This document shows, piece after piece, positions 1 to 9,654 of a stretch of DNA of 64,000 nucleotides (position 1 is its first letter; each line of letters starts with the position of its first letter). The DNA comes from Paludibacteraceae bacterium (GTDB taxonomy: Bacteria; Bacteroidota; Bacteroidia; Bacteroidales; Paludibacteraceae): contig JAGBCD010000034.1 in NCBI GenBank assembly GCA_017938155.1, forward strand, positions 1-64,000, given 5' to 3'. A program made the position numbers and the translations under genes. Below the pieces are notes generated by a model that made no database searches, was not told the DNA's origin, and saw only the letters and a program-made list of their open reading frames with translations.

Positions 1-12
1 GATTTACGCTGA

Positions 13-43
13 CAAAATTACACTTTTTATTTTACATGTGCAA
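13..43 (-). promoter_or_regulatory. leftward promoter for a gene off the left edge
   Basis: On the minus strand a -7 box (CAAAATTA on the plus strand, 13-20) lies exactly 20 bases from a -33 box (CAA at 41-43). This is the Bacteroidetes TTG-N20-TAnnTTTG layout seen at many genes here. Its target would start beyond position 1. Confidence 0.5.
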
Positions 44-209
44 AAAAAATATTGCCCTCCATCACATTGTTATAAATGCTCCATACATTGCAATTCATAA
101 TTATTATCAAGACATTATCGAGTCATTCCCGACGGTGAGCCGACGGTCAACGCTTTTGAGACAGACCCCCTCCGCTCGCGTTCGACAATAAGGTCGCATT
201 GACCGATGA

Positions 210-548
210 CGTCGCGTTCGGTAACGAGATTGCGCGAATGATATCGCTCTGCTCTATCATTGAAAGCAACTCGTACCTCCGCTTTCCCCCATAGCAAACA
301 GATAAAATCTTGGTTTGCTCTGGGGACCCCGATTTGAAAGCAAACAGACAGAGTCTTGGTTTACTTTTGGGTACCCCATAAAAAATCCTACGCACATTCA
401 CCGCCCAATAAAGCCAATTCCCCCGTAGCGTCGCGTTCGGTAACGAGGTTGCATGAACGATATCGCTTTGCTCTATCGTTGAGGGCAACTCGTACCTCCG
501 CTTCTCCCCATAGCAAACAGATAAATCTTGGTTTGCTCTGGGGGCCCC
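210..548. repeat. ~120 bp intergenic direct repeat, two copies plus a fragment
   Basis: Copies at 210-330 and 429-548 are nearly identical, beginning CGTCGCGTTCGGTAACGAG and ending in a run of C after TTGGTTTGCTCTGGGG. A shortened third copy of the 3' part lies at 338-377. The minus strand is open through the repeat, but the frame only mirrors the duplication and ends in the ATTCAAA string, so I do not call a gene. The 685 bases before nadC otherwise hold only the left-edge promoter, an ATTCAAA string at 586-619 and the nadC promoter. Confidence 0.7.
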
Positions 549-585
549 ACACATGAGCAAGCTCCTATCTCCTCTCTTTTCGTCG

Positions 586-619
586 AATTCAAAATTCAAA
601 ATTCAAAATTCTTAATTCT
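586..619. repeat. (ATTCAAA)n short tandem repeat
   Basis: Three to four units of the 7-mer ATTCAAA ending in a CTTAATTC variant. The same string recurs in spacers near 5437, 18609 and 21978, so it is part of a dispersed intergenic repeat. Confidence 0.6.
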
Positions 620-625
620 CTTCCC

Positions 626-656
626 TTGCGTATATGCATCTTTTGTCGTACCTTTG
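626..656 (+). promoter_or_regulatory. nadC operon promoter
   Basis: -33 TTG at 626-628, 20-base spacer, -7 TACCTTTG at 649-656, about 30 bases before the nadC start. Confidence 0.75.
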
Positions 657-685
657 TATCGTAATTCTTTTTAAACATTTTTTTT

Positions 686-1552
686 ATGGAAAAGACACAA
701 CTCAACAAACTCATTGCACTATGGTTTGAAGAAGATATACGTGATGGCGACCATACCTCATTAAGTTGTATCCCTGAAACGCAAATGGGCACACAACAAC
801 TCATTATCAAGGAAGCAGGCATACTGGCAGGAGTCGAAGTGGCCAAACATATCATCGAATATTTCGACCCTACATGCCAAATAGAAGTGTTCATACAAGA
901 TGGAGAACATGTCAAACCTGGAGATATCGCTTTCAAAGTGTATGGCAAAGAACTCAGCCTATTGCAAATCGAACGCACCATGCTCAATATCATGCAACGC
1001 ATGTCCGGCATTGCGACCACTGCACATAAATACCAAAGCCTCATCGCTGACACACAATGCCACGTTCTGGATACACGCAAAACAACTCCAGGACTAAGAT
1101 ATTTGGAGAAAGAAGCTGTTGCTATTGGAGGAGGAATGAACCATCGCATTGGACTCTTTGACATGATCCTACTCAAGGACAACCACGTTGATTATGCAGG
1201 AGGCATCACAGCGGCACTCACCAGAGCACAAAACTATTGCCAACAGCACAACAAAGACTTGCGTATAGAAATCGAAACACGCAACGAAGCCGAGATACGA
1301 GAAGCATTGGCTACCAATATCCCCGACCGCATCATGTTGGACAACTTTACACCAGAACAAACCAAACAGGCTGTCGAAATCATTCGCGAATGGGAGAAAG
1401 ACCATCGTCACATCGAGATTGAAAGTAGCGGAGGCATCACCATCAACACACTACATGACTATGCCGTATGCGGCGTGGATTACATCTCCGTAGGAGCACT
1501 TACACACTCCGTCAAATCACTGGATATGTCATTCAAAGCATTGAAAAATTAA
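686..1552 (+). CDS. nadC: nicotinate-nucleotide pyrophosphorylase (carboxylating)
   Basis: Quinolinate phosphoribosyltransferase: joins quinolinate and PRPP to give nicotinate mononucleotide and CO2 in de novo NAD synthesis, in the cytosol. The 288 aa length is normal. Visible motifs are DTRKTTPGLR (residues 129-138), which binds the quinolinate and phosphoribosyl groups, the HR pair at 153-154 and KDNH at 164-167. The C-terminal barrel ends in ESSGGI and ISVGALTHS, the phosphate-binding loops. ATG 686 follows the promoter directly. No nadA or nadB is nearby; the gene instead leads a run with an aminopeptidase and argS. Confidence 0.95.
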   Translation: MEKTQLNKLIALWFEEDIRDGDHTSLSCIPETQMGTQQLIIKEAGILAGVEVAKHIIEYFDPTCQIEVFIQDGEHVKPGDIAFKVYGKELSLLQIERTMLNIMQRMSGIATTAHKYQSLIADTQCHVLDTRKTTPGLRYLEKEAVAIGGGMNHRIGLFDMILLKDNHVDYAGGITAALTRAQNYCQQHNKDLRIEIETRNEAEIREALATNIPDRIMLDNFTPEQTKQAVEIIREWEKDHRHIEIESSGGITINTLHDYAVCGVDYISVGALTHSVKSLDMSFKALKN

Positions 1553-1573
1553 CGACTATACAACTACAATATT

Positions 1574-3373
1574 ATGATACAACAACGTTTGAGCGCTATT
1601 AGAGCACTACTCCAGCAAAATCATTTAGCAGCGTGCATCATTCCTGGCAATGACCCACATGCTAGCGAATATATGGCTCCTCATTGGATGGAAATGACTT
1701 GGATAAGTGGTTTCTTAGGAGAGACAGGAACTATCGTTATCACCTTGGACAAAGCTTTGCTATGGACTGATAGCAGATACTACCTACAAGCAGAAACTGA
1801 ATTAGCAGGATCAACCATCGAACTCATGCGAGAGTCCGATGTCGACTGCCCAAGCATCGAACAATGGCTAATGGCCAACCTTCCTGAGAAAAGCACCATC
1901 GGTGTTAACTCCGAGATGTACAGCGTGGATGCATACAACGCACTACAACACACGTTAGCGTTGGCTAATATACAAGTACGTTCAATTGACCTCATTGCGC
2001 CACTATGGACAGAAGAAAGACCAGCCATACCACAAAGCATATTATACGAGCACAAAGAGGAGTTTACTGGAGAAAGCGCTACCAGTAAAATCAATCGCCT
2101 TCGCGAGCACTTGCGTGACAATCGTTGTGAAGCCATGGTCATATCTGCCTTGGATGAGATAGGATGGCTACTCAATATACGTGGAGCAGACGTTGACTAT
2201 ACCCCTTGCGTGATTGCCTATGTCGTAGTTGAGATGAACCAATGTACACTGTTTGTTGATTCGCACAAACTGGACGAACCGGCACGAGCATACCTTCAAC
2301 GCATGGATATCAACATCCTACCTTATGAAGAAGTGTTCGCTTATCTACAACATTGCTCTGCTAACTCCGTACTCTATGACGGAGCACGTGTGAACGCACG
2401 CTTGTATCAAGCGTTCGCCGACAAAAAAAATATCTCACGCACACCAAGCCCTGTCCTGAGCATGATGAGCGTCAAAAACACTACACAACTCAACGGCATC
2501 AGAGAAGCAATGAAAAGAGACGCTGTCGCACTGACACGTTTCTTCTACTGGCTGGATAATCAAGCACTACTATCCGAACAAACGGAAATAACACTGAGCC
2601 AACAACTAAAAGCATTCCGCGCACAAGGCAAACACTATATGGATGATAGTTTCTGCACCATAGCAGGATTCAAAGGCAACGGAGCTATCGTACACTACCA
2701 TGCTACCCCTGACAACTGCGCTAACATCCATGACAACGCAATATTACTATTAGACTCAGGAGGACAATACCTCGACGGAACTACTGACATCACACGAACC
2801 GTATGGATAGGAAAAGATGAGTCGCTAATCAGCAATGAAATGAAGCGAGACTTTACCTTGGTGCTTAAAGGACATATTGCCTTAGCACGTGCCAAGTTCC
2901 CTAAAGGTACCAGAGGAAACCAATTGGACATCCTCGCAAGACAATACATGTGGGCGGAAGGCATCAACTACGGACACGGTACAGGACATGGCGTAGGACA
3001 TTTTATGGGATGCCACGAAGGACCACAAAACATACGTATGGACAACAATCCTAATCCGTTATGCTTGGGAAACATTTGCTCCAACGAACCAGGTATATAC
3101 CGAACCAACCAATATGGCATACGAACAGAAAACCTCATCGCAGTCATTCCTGCCACAGAGAACAACGAACGCTCTACAGGAGAGACTTACTACCAATGGG
3201 AAACACTTACCTTGTGCTTCTACGATACACGATTGATTGACATCAATATGCTCAACCAAGAGGAAATAGACTGGATCAATGCATACCACCAACGCGTAGC
3301 ACAAACCATCATGCCACTACTGGACAAAGAGCATGCGCAATATTTACAAAACAAATGTACTCCAATTAAATAG
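1574..3373 (+). CDS. Xaa-Pro aminopeptidase, M24B family
   Basis: Aminopeptidase P type metallopeptidase that removes an N-terminal residue preceding proline, probably cytosolic as no signal peptide is visible. At 599 aa it is the long three-domain form: two creatinase-like N-terminal domains followed by the pita-bread catalytic domain. Metal ligands can be followed in order: Asp in LLLDSGG (about 391-397), Asp in TTDITR (about 403-408), the His-rich GHGTGHGVGHF (about 466-476), Glu in NEPGIY (about 504) and Glu in RTENLI (about 517). It starts 21 bases after nadC and ends 7 bases before argS, so the three are probably co-transcribed. Confidence 0.92.
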   Translation: MIQQRLSAIRALLQQNHLAACIIPGNDPHASEYMAPHWMEMTWISGFLGETGTIVITLDKALLWTDSRYYLQAETELAGSTIELMRESDVDCPSIEQWLMANLPEKSTIGVNSEMYSVDAYNALQHTLALANIQVRSIDLIAPLWTEERPAIPQSILYEHKEEFTGESATSKINRLREHLRDNRCEAMVISALDEIGWLLNIRGADVDYTPCVIAYVVVEMNQCTLFVDSHKLDEPARAYLQRMDINILPYEEVFAYLQHCSANSVLYDGARVNARLYQAFADKKNISRTPSPVLSMMSVKNTTQLNGIREAMKRDAVALTRFFYWLDNQALLSEQTEITLSQQLKAFRAQGKHYMDDSFCTIAGFKGNGAIVHYHATPDNCANIHDNAILLLDSGGQYLDGTTDITRTVWIGKDESLISNEMKRDFTLVLKGHIALARAKFPKGTRGNQLDILARQYMWAEGINYGHGTGHGVGHFMGCHEGPQNIRMDNNPNPLCLGNICSNEPGIYRTNQYGIRTENLIAVIPATENNERSTGETYYQWETLTLCFYDTRLIDINMLNQEEIDWINAYHQRVAQTIMPLLDKEHAQYLQNKCTPIK

Positions 3374-3380
3374 TTTCACT

Positions 3381-5165
3381 ATGTCATTAGAAAATATACT
3401 CAAACAACAAGTCACAGCCCTTGTCATCGAACAATACGGAATAGAAGTAACCGACAAAATGGTTCAACTACAAAAAACTCGTCCTGAGTTTGAAGGACAC
3501 ATCACATTGGTTATCTTCCCTTTTATCAAACTCGTACGCAAAGCACCTGCACAATTAGCTAACGAGATAGGAGAAGCACTACTCAAACGATGCCCTGAAC
3601 TTATCGCATCCTTCAATGCCGTACAAGGATTCTTGAACCTAACGATAAGCAATCAATTCTGGTTGACGCAACTACGTGAAATCAAGGGAAACAATCAATA
3701 TGGCAATTTCCCTAAACGTAACCAAAAACTAATGGTGGAATATTCATCTCCCAATACCAACAAACCTTTGCACTTGGGACACGTAAGAAATAACCTACTC
3801 GGATACTCCATCGCACGAATACAAGAAGCCAACGGATGGGATGTTATCAAAACCAATATCGTCAACGATAGAGGAATACATATCTGCAAGTCCATGTTAG
3901 CATGGCTCAAGTATGGCAATGGAGCGACACCACAATCCACTGGCAAAAAAGGAGATCACTTCATAGGAGACTATTACGTACTCTTTGATAAACACTATAA
4001 AGAAGAAATCAAAGCCCTCATCGCTGAAGGAATGGACGAGGAAACTGCCAAGAAAGAGGCACCACTCATGAAAGAAGCACAAGCCATGCTACTCAAATGG
4101 GAACAAGGAGATCAAGAGATACGTTCGTTATGGAAAATGATGAACGAATGGGTCTATGAAGGATTTGATGAGACGTACAAGCAAATGGGTGTTTCTTTCG
4201 ACAAAATCTACTACGAATCAGATACCTATCTGGAAGGAAAAAAAGAAGTAGAAAAAGGACTTGACTTAGGACTCTTCTATCGTCGTCCAGACAACTCCGT
4301 ATGGGCAGACCTAAGCGCCGATGGGTTAGACGAAAAACTGCTACTCCGTTCAGATGGTACATCCGTCTATATGACGCAAGATATAGGCACCGCCAAACTA
4401 CGATTTGCCGACTATCCTATAGACAAGATGGTCTATGTGGTGGGCAATGAACAAGAATACCACTTCAAAGTCTTGAGCATATTACTGGACCGACTTGGAT
4501 TCCCCTTTGGCAAAGAGTTGGTACACTTCTCATACGGTATGGTCGAATTGCCTAACGGTAAAATGAAAAGTCGTGAAGGAACAGTAGTAGATGCGGACGA
4601 CTTGATGGAGCAGATGATAGAAGAGGCAGCACGAATGAGCCAAGATAAAGTAAACACACTACCCGATATTACTCCACAAGAAGCAAACGACATTGCACGA
4701 ATAGTGGGATTGGGAGCACTCAAGTATTTTATCTTAAAAGTGGACCCTCGCAAGAATATGCTCTTCAACCCAGAAGAGAGTATTGACTTCAATGGTAACA
4801 CGGGACCATTCATCCAATATACCTATGCACGCATACAAAGTGTATTAAGAAAAGGCAGCAACGATGCTAACGTTGAATATACGGACGATATTGAAATCAA
4901 CGATAAGGAAATCAACCTCATTCAACGCCTCTACGAATATCCTTCCATCGTGCATCAAGCAGGAGAAGAGTATTCACCTGCCGTCATCGCCAACTATATC
5001 TACGCACTCGCGTGCGACTACAACTCTTTCTACCACGACTACTCCATCTTAGGAGAATCAAACGAAATGATACGTAGTTTCAGATTGACACTATCATCCG
5101 CCGTAGCCCACATCATACAAAAAGGTATGTACCTACTCGGCATCGAAGTTCCTCAACGCATGTAA
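3381..5165 (+). CDS. argS: arginyl-tRNA synthetase
   Basis: Class I aminoacyl-tRNA synthetase charging tRNA-Arg. An N-terminal Arg-tRNA synthetase add-on domain is followed by the HIGH-type motif HLGHVRN (near residue 131) and the KMSKS-type motif KMKSRE (near 393). The C-terminal DALR anticodon-binding domain ends in YLLGIEVPQRM. I chose ATG 3381 (MSLENIL): the frame is open upstream to 3333, but that would overlap the aminopeptidase by 41 bases and add a non-conserved extension. This gives 594 aa, normal for the family. Last gene of its run; a hairpin follows at 5244. Confidence 0.95.
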   Translation: MSLENILKQQVTALVIEQYGIEVTDKMVQLQKTRPEFEGHITLVIFPFIKLVRKAPAQLANEIGEALLKRCPELIASFNAVQGFLNLTISNQFWLTQLREIKGNNQYGNFPKRNQKLMVEYSSPNTNKPLHLGHVRNNLLGYSIARIQEANGWDVIKTNIVNDRGIHICKSMLAWLKYGNGATPQSTGKKGDHFIGDYYVLFDKHYKEEIKALIAEGMDEETAKKEAPLMKEAQAMLLKWEQGDQEIRSLWKMMNEWVYEGFDETYKQMGVSFDKIYYESDTYLEGKKEVEKGLDLGLFYRRPDNSVWADLSADGLDEKLLLRSDGTSVYMTQDIGTAKLRFADYPIDKMVYVVGNEQEYHFKVLSILLDRLGFPFGKELVHFSYGMVELPNGKMKSREGTVVDADDLMEQMIEEAARMSQDKVNTLPDITPQEANDIARIVGLGALKYFILKVDPRKNMLFNPEESIDFNGNTGPFIQYTYARIQSVLRKGSNDANVEYTDDIEINDKEINLIQRLYEYPSIVHQAGEEYSPAVIANYIYALACDYNSFYHDYSILGESNEMIRSFRLTLSSAVAHIIQKGMYLLGIEVPQRM

Positions 5166-5243
5166 GATATAACCTGTAATAGTGGCAGGGCTGAAACCTG
5201 TTACTTAGGGACACGCACAGGGTGAATTGATATTTAGAAAACA

Positions 5244-5277
5244 CCGCTTTCAGCACTACTGAAAGCGGTTGTTTTGT
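5244..5277 (+). terminator. argS terminator
   Basis: Arms CCGCTTTCAG (5244-5253) and CTGAAAGCGG (5259-5268) with a 5-base loop, followed by TTGTTTTGT. Confidence 0.75.
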
Positions 5278-5513
5278 ATAAGGGTTTCACGCATCAGAGA
5301 TGCTTGTTTTAAGAGTTCTAAAGGTTCTAAGGGTTCTAAGGGTTCTAAAGGTTCTAAGGTTAAACGTTTCACGCACCTGCGGTGCTTGTTTCATCGCTTC
5401 GCTGTTTCATGGTTTAAGGAGAGTGTTCGAATTCAATTCAAAATTCTTAATTCAAAATTCTTAATTCTTATCTCGCTTTCGCTTGAACGATTATTCGCTA
5501 AGCGAATTTACAT
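5278..5513. repeat. composite dispersed intergenic repeat, copy A
   Basis: Fills most of the gap between argS and the convergent gene ending at 5564. In order: triloop palindrome GCATC-AGA-GATGC (5291-5303); a 9 bp array of GGTTCTAAR (about 5313-5360); GCACC-TGC-GGTGC (5373-5385) inside GTTTCACGC..GCTTGTTTCATCGC; ATTCAAA-type strings (5432-5470); and ATTCGC-TAA-GCGAAT (5493-5507). The same order of modules recurs at 21782-22108. Confidence 0.75.
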
Positions 5514-5563
5514 AATTAACAATAGTAGGTATTTTGTGCCATTTCTTTACACAAGATCACCTA

Positions 5564-7018
5564 TTATCTATCCCTCAAACAAATGCGTTTTGCTATATGA
5601 CCTTGCTGCACTATAACAACCCCACTCGTTTGATGAAAATGTTGCCACATGCCTCGGTAAAGGCATTGTCCCATAAGATTGTATATCGATATGGGTTGAT
5701 TGAAATCAATGGTTGGTTGAGAGAGTGTAGGCAAAGCATTATAACCTAAAGGGTAAGATGTATATTGCTTTTTCTTTTCTTGATATGGCAGGTCTTCTAC
5801 ACGGAATAAGAACAACCCTATCGCATTATCCACCGACTGAAAACGTACATCTTTGAAAAAGAATTTACTTCCATCAGTATGCGAATAGATATAACGACCT
5901 GCATCCTTGGTTTGATGATGATGGAAAAATATAGACTTATGCTTAGCTATCATATATCCCCATTTATTTTTTTGATTCTTCAGTCCACCCGTTTCGGAAG
6001 TATAACCAATATAAGAATTATCACTCATGCTACGAATGGTAACACTATCGTTTTGGAAATCTATATAATAACGATTACTCATTGGTAAAAAAGTAGCATG
6101 AAGACATACCATTGAATCTTCAGCTAATTGCATACTACAGTGGTTGGTATATAGCAATTTGTCTTTCACCGAACCATATGCCATCAGTTGCAATTGCCAA
6201 GGAGAACAAATAACATATTCACCCGATTGGTACAACGTGTCTTGTACCAACCAATCATTGGCTTGCTTAGCCGTCGTATAGAGAGCATGCAAGGTAACAT
6301 CTCGCTTGGGATAATATGTCGTACCAGGATAATAGGTTGTTGGAAGCGACGTGGTGGTTTGATAAGGGTGTTCGGTCCATCCTAAGAACTGCCAAATAGC
6401 ATCACTCCATTCAAACGTAGGCAAGACTACTCCTTGCTTTGCTTGCTGCTCCACAAGAGAAGCGCACGACACGTCCACATGCGTATCAAAATGCACAGCA
6501 AAAGGTATCGGTTCAAGCAACGAATAGGATATGGTGATGGAAGCAAAATATAAAGAGTTGACAGTGCCCTTAATCTTCATATACAAATCATTCAAAGGAA
6601 CTGCCGTATCAAAGGTCTTAGTGATATCTATATACTCCGTACAATAAAAAGCATTGTCAGTCCAATCTGAGAACTTGCTGTCAACAATCTCCCAAACGAT
6701 GCTATCCCCTAACGTTAGATACAAATCCCCTGCTCCACTACTCTTGTTGGAATGCATGGACAACGTGATGCTATGTACAACGGCTCTGGGGAGATTGGAG
6801 ATGGATAGCGTAATGCTATCGCCAGCTGTAACACGTGACTTGAAATTGTGTGATTGGGTATATGATACCAACAAATCATCCGTCATATCGCCTTGCAAAC
6901 TAACTGTATTATAGGACTCAACCAACACTTTTAGCTCTTCAGCCCAAAGTGAACAAGATGACCAAACAAGTATTGTAGTCAACAGGATTCGTATCCATTG
7001 TTTTATAGTTCCTTGCAT
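5564..7018 (-). CDS. exported protein with InlB-like repeat and probable T9SS sorting tail
   Basis: A 484 aa protein of unknown role. It begins with a signal peptide (hydrophobic stretch to about residue 26, ending LWAEE). The middle holds a beta-rich region and then a segment resembling a Listeria-Bacteroides (InlB B-type) repeat: VHFDTHVD, then FLGWTEHP, then DVTLHALYTT. The end (IYNLMGQCLYRG, then GVVIVQQGHIAKRICL) resembles a type A T9SS C-terminal sorting domain, which suggests outer-surface anchoring. Its start overlaps the HAD phosphatase by 16 bases, so it is the last gene of the long minus-strand run. It could be an adhesin or a matrix protein; nothing indicates an enzyme. Confidence 0.75.
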   Translation of the reverse strand: MQGTIKQWIRILLTTILVWSSCSLWAEELKVLVESYNTVSLQGDMTDDLLVSYTQSHNFKSRVTAGDSITLSISNLPRAVVHSITLSMHSNKSSGAGDLYLTLGDSIVWEIVDSKFSDWTDNAFYCTEYIDITKTFDTAVPLNDLYMKIKGTVNSLYFASITISYSLLEPIPFAVHFDTHVDVSCASLVEQQAKQGVVLPTFEWSDAIWQFLGWTEHPYQTTTSLPTTYYPGTTYYPKRDVTLHALYTTAKQANDWLVQDTLYQSGEYVICSPWQLQLMAYGSVKDKLLYTNHCSMQLAEDSMVCLHATFLPMSNRYYIDFQNDSVTIRSMSDNSYIGYTSETGGLKNQKNKWGYMIAKHKSIFFHHHQTKDAGRYIYSHTDGSKFFFKDVRFQSVDNAIGLFLFRVEDLPYQEKKKQYTSYPLGYNALPTLSQPTIDFNQPISIYNLMGQCLYRGMWQHFHQTSGVVIVQQGHIAKRICLRDR

Positions 7019-7662
7019 AACTTATAGATTTGTTGGGGCGAATGAAGTATATGGTGGGGTTTAGCTGCAAGGAGTTTGGATTCTTCTCCATACCCCCATG
7101 TACATCCCACAGCTGTTATATTGGCATTGTGTGCCGTCTGGATATCTATATATGAGTCCCCAAACAGTGCTACTTGATCAATATGACGGTATGCCTTAAG
7201 CGCTTGTATTACACAATGCCTCACAACCATCGGATCGGGTTTGCTTGCCAAACCTTCACGCTTGCCATAAACGAAATGGAAGGTCTGGGGAAAGAAGTGG
7301 TCTATGAGTTGTTGCGCCGCCTGCTGGTATTTGTTTGATGCCAATGCCAAAATATATCCCTCTTGTCTCAACTGTTTCAAGGTCTGAGTTATACCAGGAT
7401 ATGGCTGAGTCAACGTATATAGATGTTGTTCGTAATAAGACACAAAATAGTCGTATGCCTGTTGGATCGTTTCATCATTACGCATCTGCTCTGGTAACAT
7501 CGTCGTTACAAGGTTCAACACGCCACGACCTATCATGGGGAGATAATCATTGACCTTCAACGGAGGCAAAGACATTTGCCTTCGAGCATCATTACATGCC
7601 GCAGCCAAATCAGGCAAGGAATTGATTAACGTTCCATCCAAATCAAAAAGGAACAGTTTCAT
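7003..7662 (-). CDS. HAD family phosphatase, phosphoglycolate phosphatase-like
   Basis: A 219 aa haloacid dehalogenase hydrolase. Motif I is FDLDGTLINS at residues 6-15 (nucleophile and acid/base Asp). A helical cap follows, then motif II near LALASNK, motif III near KPDP and motif IV FGDSYIDIQTA. The cap and length match the Gph/PpaX group (phosphoglycolate or pyrophosphate phosphatases), but the true substrate cannot be read from sequence. The start overlaps the lipoate ligase stop by 4 bases (ATGA), so translation is probably coupled. Confidence 0.85.
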   Translation of the reverse strand: MKLFLFDLDGTLINSLPDLAAACNDARRQMSLPPLKVNDYLPMIGRGVLNLVTTMLPEQMRNDETIQQAYDYFVSYYEQHLYTLTQPYPGITQTLKQLRQEGYILALASNKYQQAAQQLIDHFFPQTFHFVYGKREGLASKPDPMVVRHCVIQALKAYRHIDQVALFGDSYIDIQTAHNANITAVGCTWGYGEESKLLAAKPHHILHSPQQIYKLCKEL

Positions 7663-8363
7663 GATACTAATAACGAATAAGTTGATTCAATTTGGTCTAT
7701 TAGACGTATATCCTCTGAGGTGAGCTCGATGTGACGCTCAGTCAACTCATCCATAAGGAATTGCCTAACATGCGTAGTAGATAATTCAAGTTCTGGATGT
7801 ATGCTCATTAGGTTCTCTACTCGTTGCCTAACTGACTTCACTCCATGCTTATCCAGTTTCTCTTGACTGGGCGTGATAGCCATTTGCATATGCTGTAGAT
7901 TTACGTTACATAGCATCGTTCCATGTACTACTGTCGCTTGTTTGTTCGTATAAGAAGCATTGCCCGACACTTTGCGTTGATTGACCAATATATCATTATT
8001 CTGCGAACGCGTGGCTTGACACCCCATCTTAGAAAGCACCTCTACCATCTGTTGGAGATAAGCTTGAAAAACCTCTTGGGCATGGGTATTGGTCGAAATG
8101 AATGAGGTCATCAGATTACCCCTGTCCGAATATACACACCCTCCCCCGCTCTTGCGCTGATAGACTGCAATCCTGTTGGCTCGACAATATGGAAGATTCA
8201 CTTCGTTCTCCAACACTTGATGTTTGCCTATGATAACTGTAGGATCAACGATCCAGGTAAAGAGCACTTGGTCACCAAACTGATGAATATGTTCTGCCAC
8301 ATATTCCTCCATCGCAAGATACCATACCAATGTCTTATTTTCTGGTGGGAGAAGGTAAATCAT
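7659..8363 (-). CDS. lplA: lipoate-protein ligase A family protein
   Basis: Attaches lipoate (via lipoyl-AMP) to lipoyl domains of enzymes such as the glycine cleavage H protein. Family signatures are RKSGGGCVYSDRGNL and NDILVNQRKVSGNA, the latter carrying the conserved lysine. I chose ATG 8363 (MIYLLPPENK), which begins one base after the guanine deaminase stop; the frame is open to 8414 but that would overlap the upstream gene. The protein is then 234 aa, shorter than the E. coli two-domain enzyme, so it lacks most of the accessory C-terminal domain. Such short forms may need a partner or act as octanoyl/lipoyl transferases. Confidence 0.85.
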   Translation of the reverse strand: MIYLLPPENKTLVWYLAMEEYVAEHIHQFGDQVLFTWIVDPTVIIGKHQVLENEVNLPYCRANRIAVYQRKSGGGCVYSDRGNLMTSFISTNTHAQEVFQAYLQQMVEVLSKMGCQATRSQNNDILVNQRKVSGNASYTNKQATVVHGTMLCNVNLQHMQMAITPSQEKLDKHGVKSVRQRVENLMSIHPELELSTTHVRQFLMDELTERHIELTSEDIRLIDQIESTYSLLVS

Positions 8364-8364
8364 A

Positions 8365-9654
8365 CTACAATCGTCTCGGTTTGCTAATTTCTTTTCCTCT
8401 ACAGAAACGAACAACTATATCTCTATCGTCGCCCAAATAGACATAACGCTCGATGCGATGCAACAAAGAATAGTTATCATGATTGAGGTATTGATCATTC
8501 ACTACCAAAGCATCAAACTCATAACCTTTCAAGAAAGCGCCTACGTTTCCAAAGAACGAACCTCCAGCCTTGGTTGCCATATAAAAGGCTTCACTCAAAC
8601 TGATAAAGGGGACGGTACGTTTGTATTGAGCATATTGGAGTTTGCTCAGTTGAATAGCATATTGGATGGTACGGAGTACAGAAAGGTTGTTACCTCCCGA
8701 CACATCCGTTCCTAATGCTACGGGTATGTTGGCTTGTAGCAGTTGTTTGATAGGAGCGATGCCCGAAGCGAGGTTGCTGTTGGAGGTTGGACAATGCACT
8801 GCAATGACATTGGACTGGCGCATCAACTCTTTCTCCTCTCCATCCGTATAGCAACAGTGCGCCATCAAAGTAGGTGTCTGTCCGAATAGTCCATACTTAT
8901 GGTAGGCATGCGCATAGGTAGGGACATCGGGCTCAAGTTCTTTCACCCACTCAATTTCTGCCATGTTTTCCGACAAGTGCGACTGGACGGGTAAATTGTA
9001 TTGTTGCGCCATTCGCCCTAACTGCTCCAACATATCAGGAGTACAAGAAGGAATAAAACGAGGAGTAACTATCGGTTTGCACAAAGGATTGATTTCATCC
9101 TTTTGTCGGTCATGCAGATATTGCATGAGTGTTTGCAGCCCCGCAAGGTGTTGTTCTGTGTCACAAATTAAAGGTTGGGGGCAGTTCCTATTCATACCTA
9201 CCAAACCAATATACGCGCCCATGCCTGACTGAAGAAACATATCTGCCAAAACCAATGTAGCAGGGATATGACTGGTCGCAAAAACGGCTGAACGCATCGT
9301 CCCCTGCATCCAAAGTTCGTGCACAAAACGACTATACATACGTTGCGCATGCTCCATCTCTGCAAACCTTATTTCCTCTGGAAAAGTATATTTATTGAGC
9401 CATTGCAACAACTCTTCATCCATCGCTACTCCCATATTGCGATACTGAGGAGCATGCACATGCATGTCACAAAAAGCAGGAATAAGCAGATGGTCACCAA
9501 AATCAGTGACCTGAGAGGCAGAATAGCACGAAGGCAATTGCTCGTATATACCCTCCACACAACCATCATCGCCTACACAAATATATGCTTTGGGACAAAT
9601 CTCAAAAGCATTGGGAGTGGGCGTATGAATAATATTTGCTCGATAAATATTCAT
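8365..9654 (-). CDS. guaD: guanine deaminase / amidohydrolase
   Basis: Zinc amidohydrolase expected to convert guanine to xanthine and ammonia in purine salvage. Visible metal site elements are FCDMHVHAPQYRNMG (first His pair), QSHLSEN, HCCYTDGEE and GTDVSGG (catalytic Asp). PQYRNMG after the His pair is typical of guanine deaminases. The chosen ATG 9654 (MNIYRANI) overlaps the GtrA-like gene by 4 bases; the frame stays open upstream inside that gene, but that segment is low-quality coding. The protein is 429 aa, normal for the family. The other genes in the run are not purine genes. Confidence 0.88.
   Translation of the reverse strand: MNIYRANIIHTPTPNAFEICPKAYICVGDDGCVEGIYEQLPSCYSASQVTDFGDHLLIPAFCDMHVHAPQYRNMGVAMDEELLQWLNKYTFPEEIRFAEMEHAQRMYSRFVHELWMQGTMRSAVFATSHIPATLVLADMFLQSGMGAYIGLVGMNRNCPQPLICDTEQHLAGLQTLMQYLHDRQKDEINPLCKPIVTPRFIPSCTPDMLEQLGRMAQQYNLPVQSHLSENMAEIEWVKELEPDVPTYAHAYHKYGLFGQTPTLMAHCCYTDGEEKELMRQSNVIAVHCPTSNSNLASGIAPIKQLLQANIPVALGTDVSGGNNLSVLRTIQYAIQLSKLQYAQYKRTVPFISLSEAFYMATKAGGSFFGNVGAFLKGYEFDALVVNDQYLNHDNYSLLHRIERYVYLGDDRDIVVRFCRGKEISKPRRL

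Noticed and set aside
147..599. 150-codon open frame on the minus strand
   Set aside because: It lies across the ~120 bp direct repeat and runs into the ATTCAAA string at its start; the internal duplication mirrors the DNA repeat and no family is recognised.
589..1182. 197-codon open frame antisense to nadC
   Set aside because: Entirely opposite a well-supported gene and starts in repeat DNA; composition is that of a shadow frame.
5269..5616. Open frame with Gly-Ser-Lys repeats (similar ones near 18230, 21622 and 21770)
   Set aside because: Produced by the 9 bp GGTTCTAAR array, whose period is a multiple of three and has no stops; not genes.
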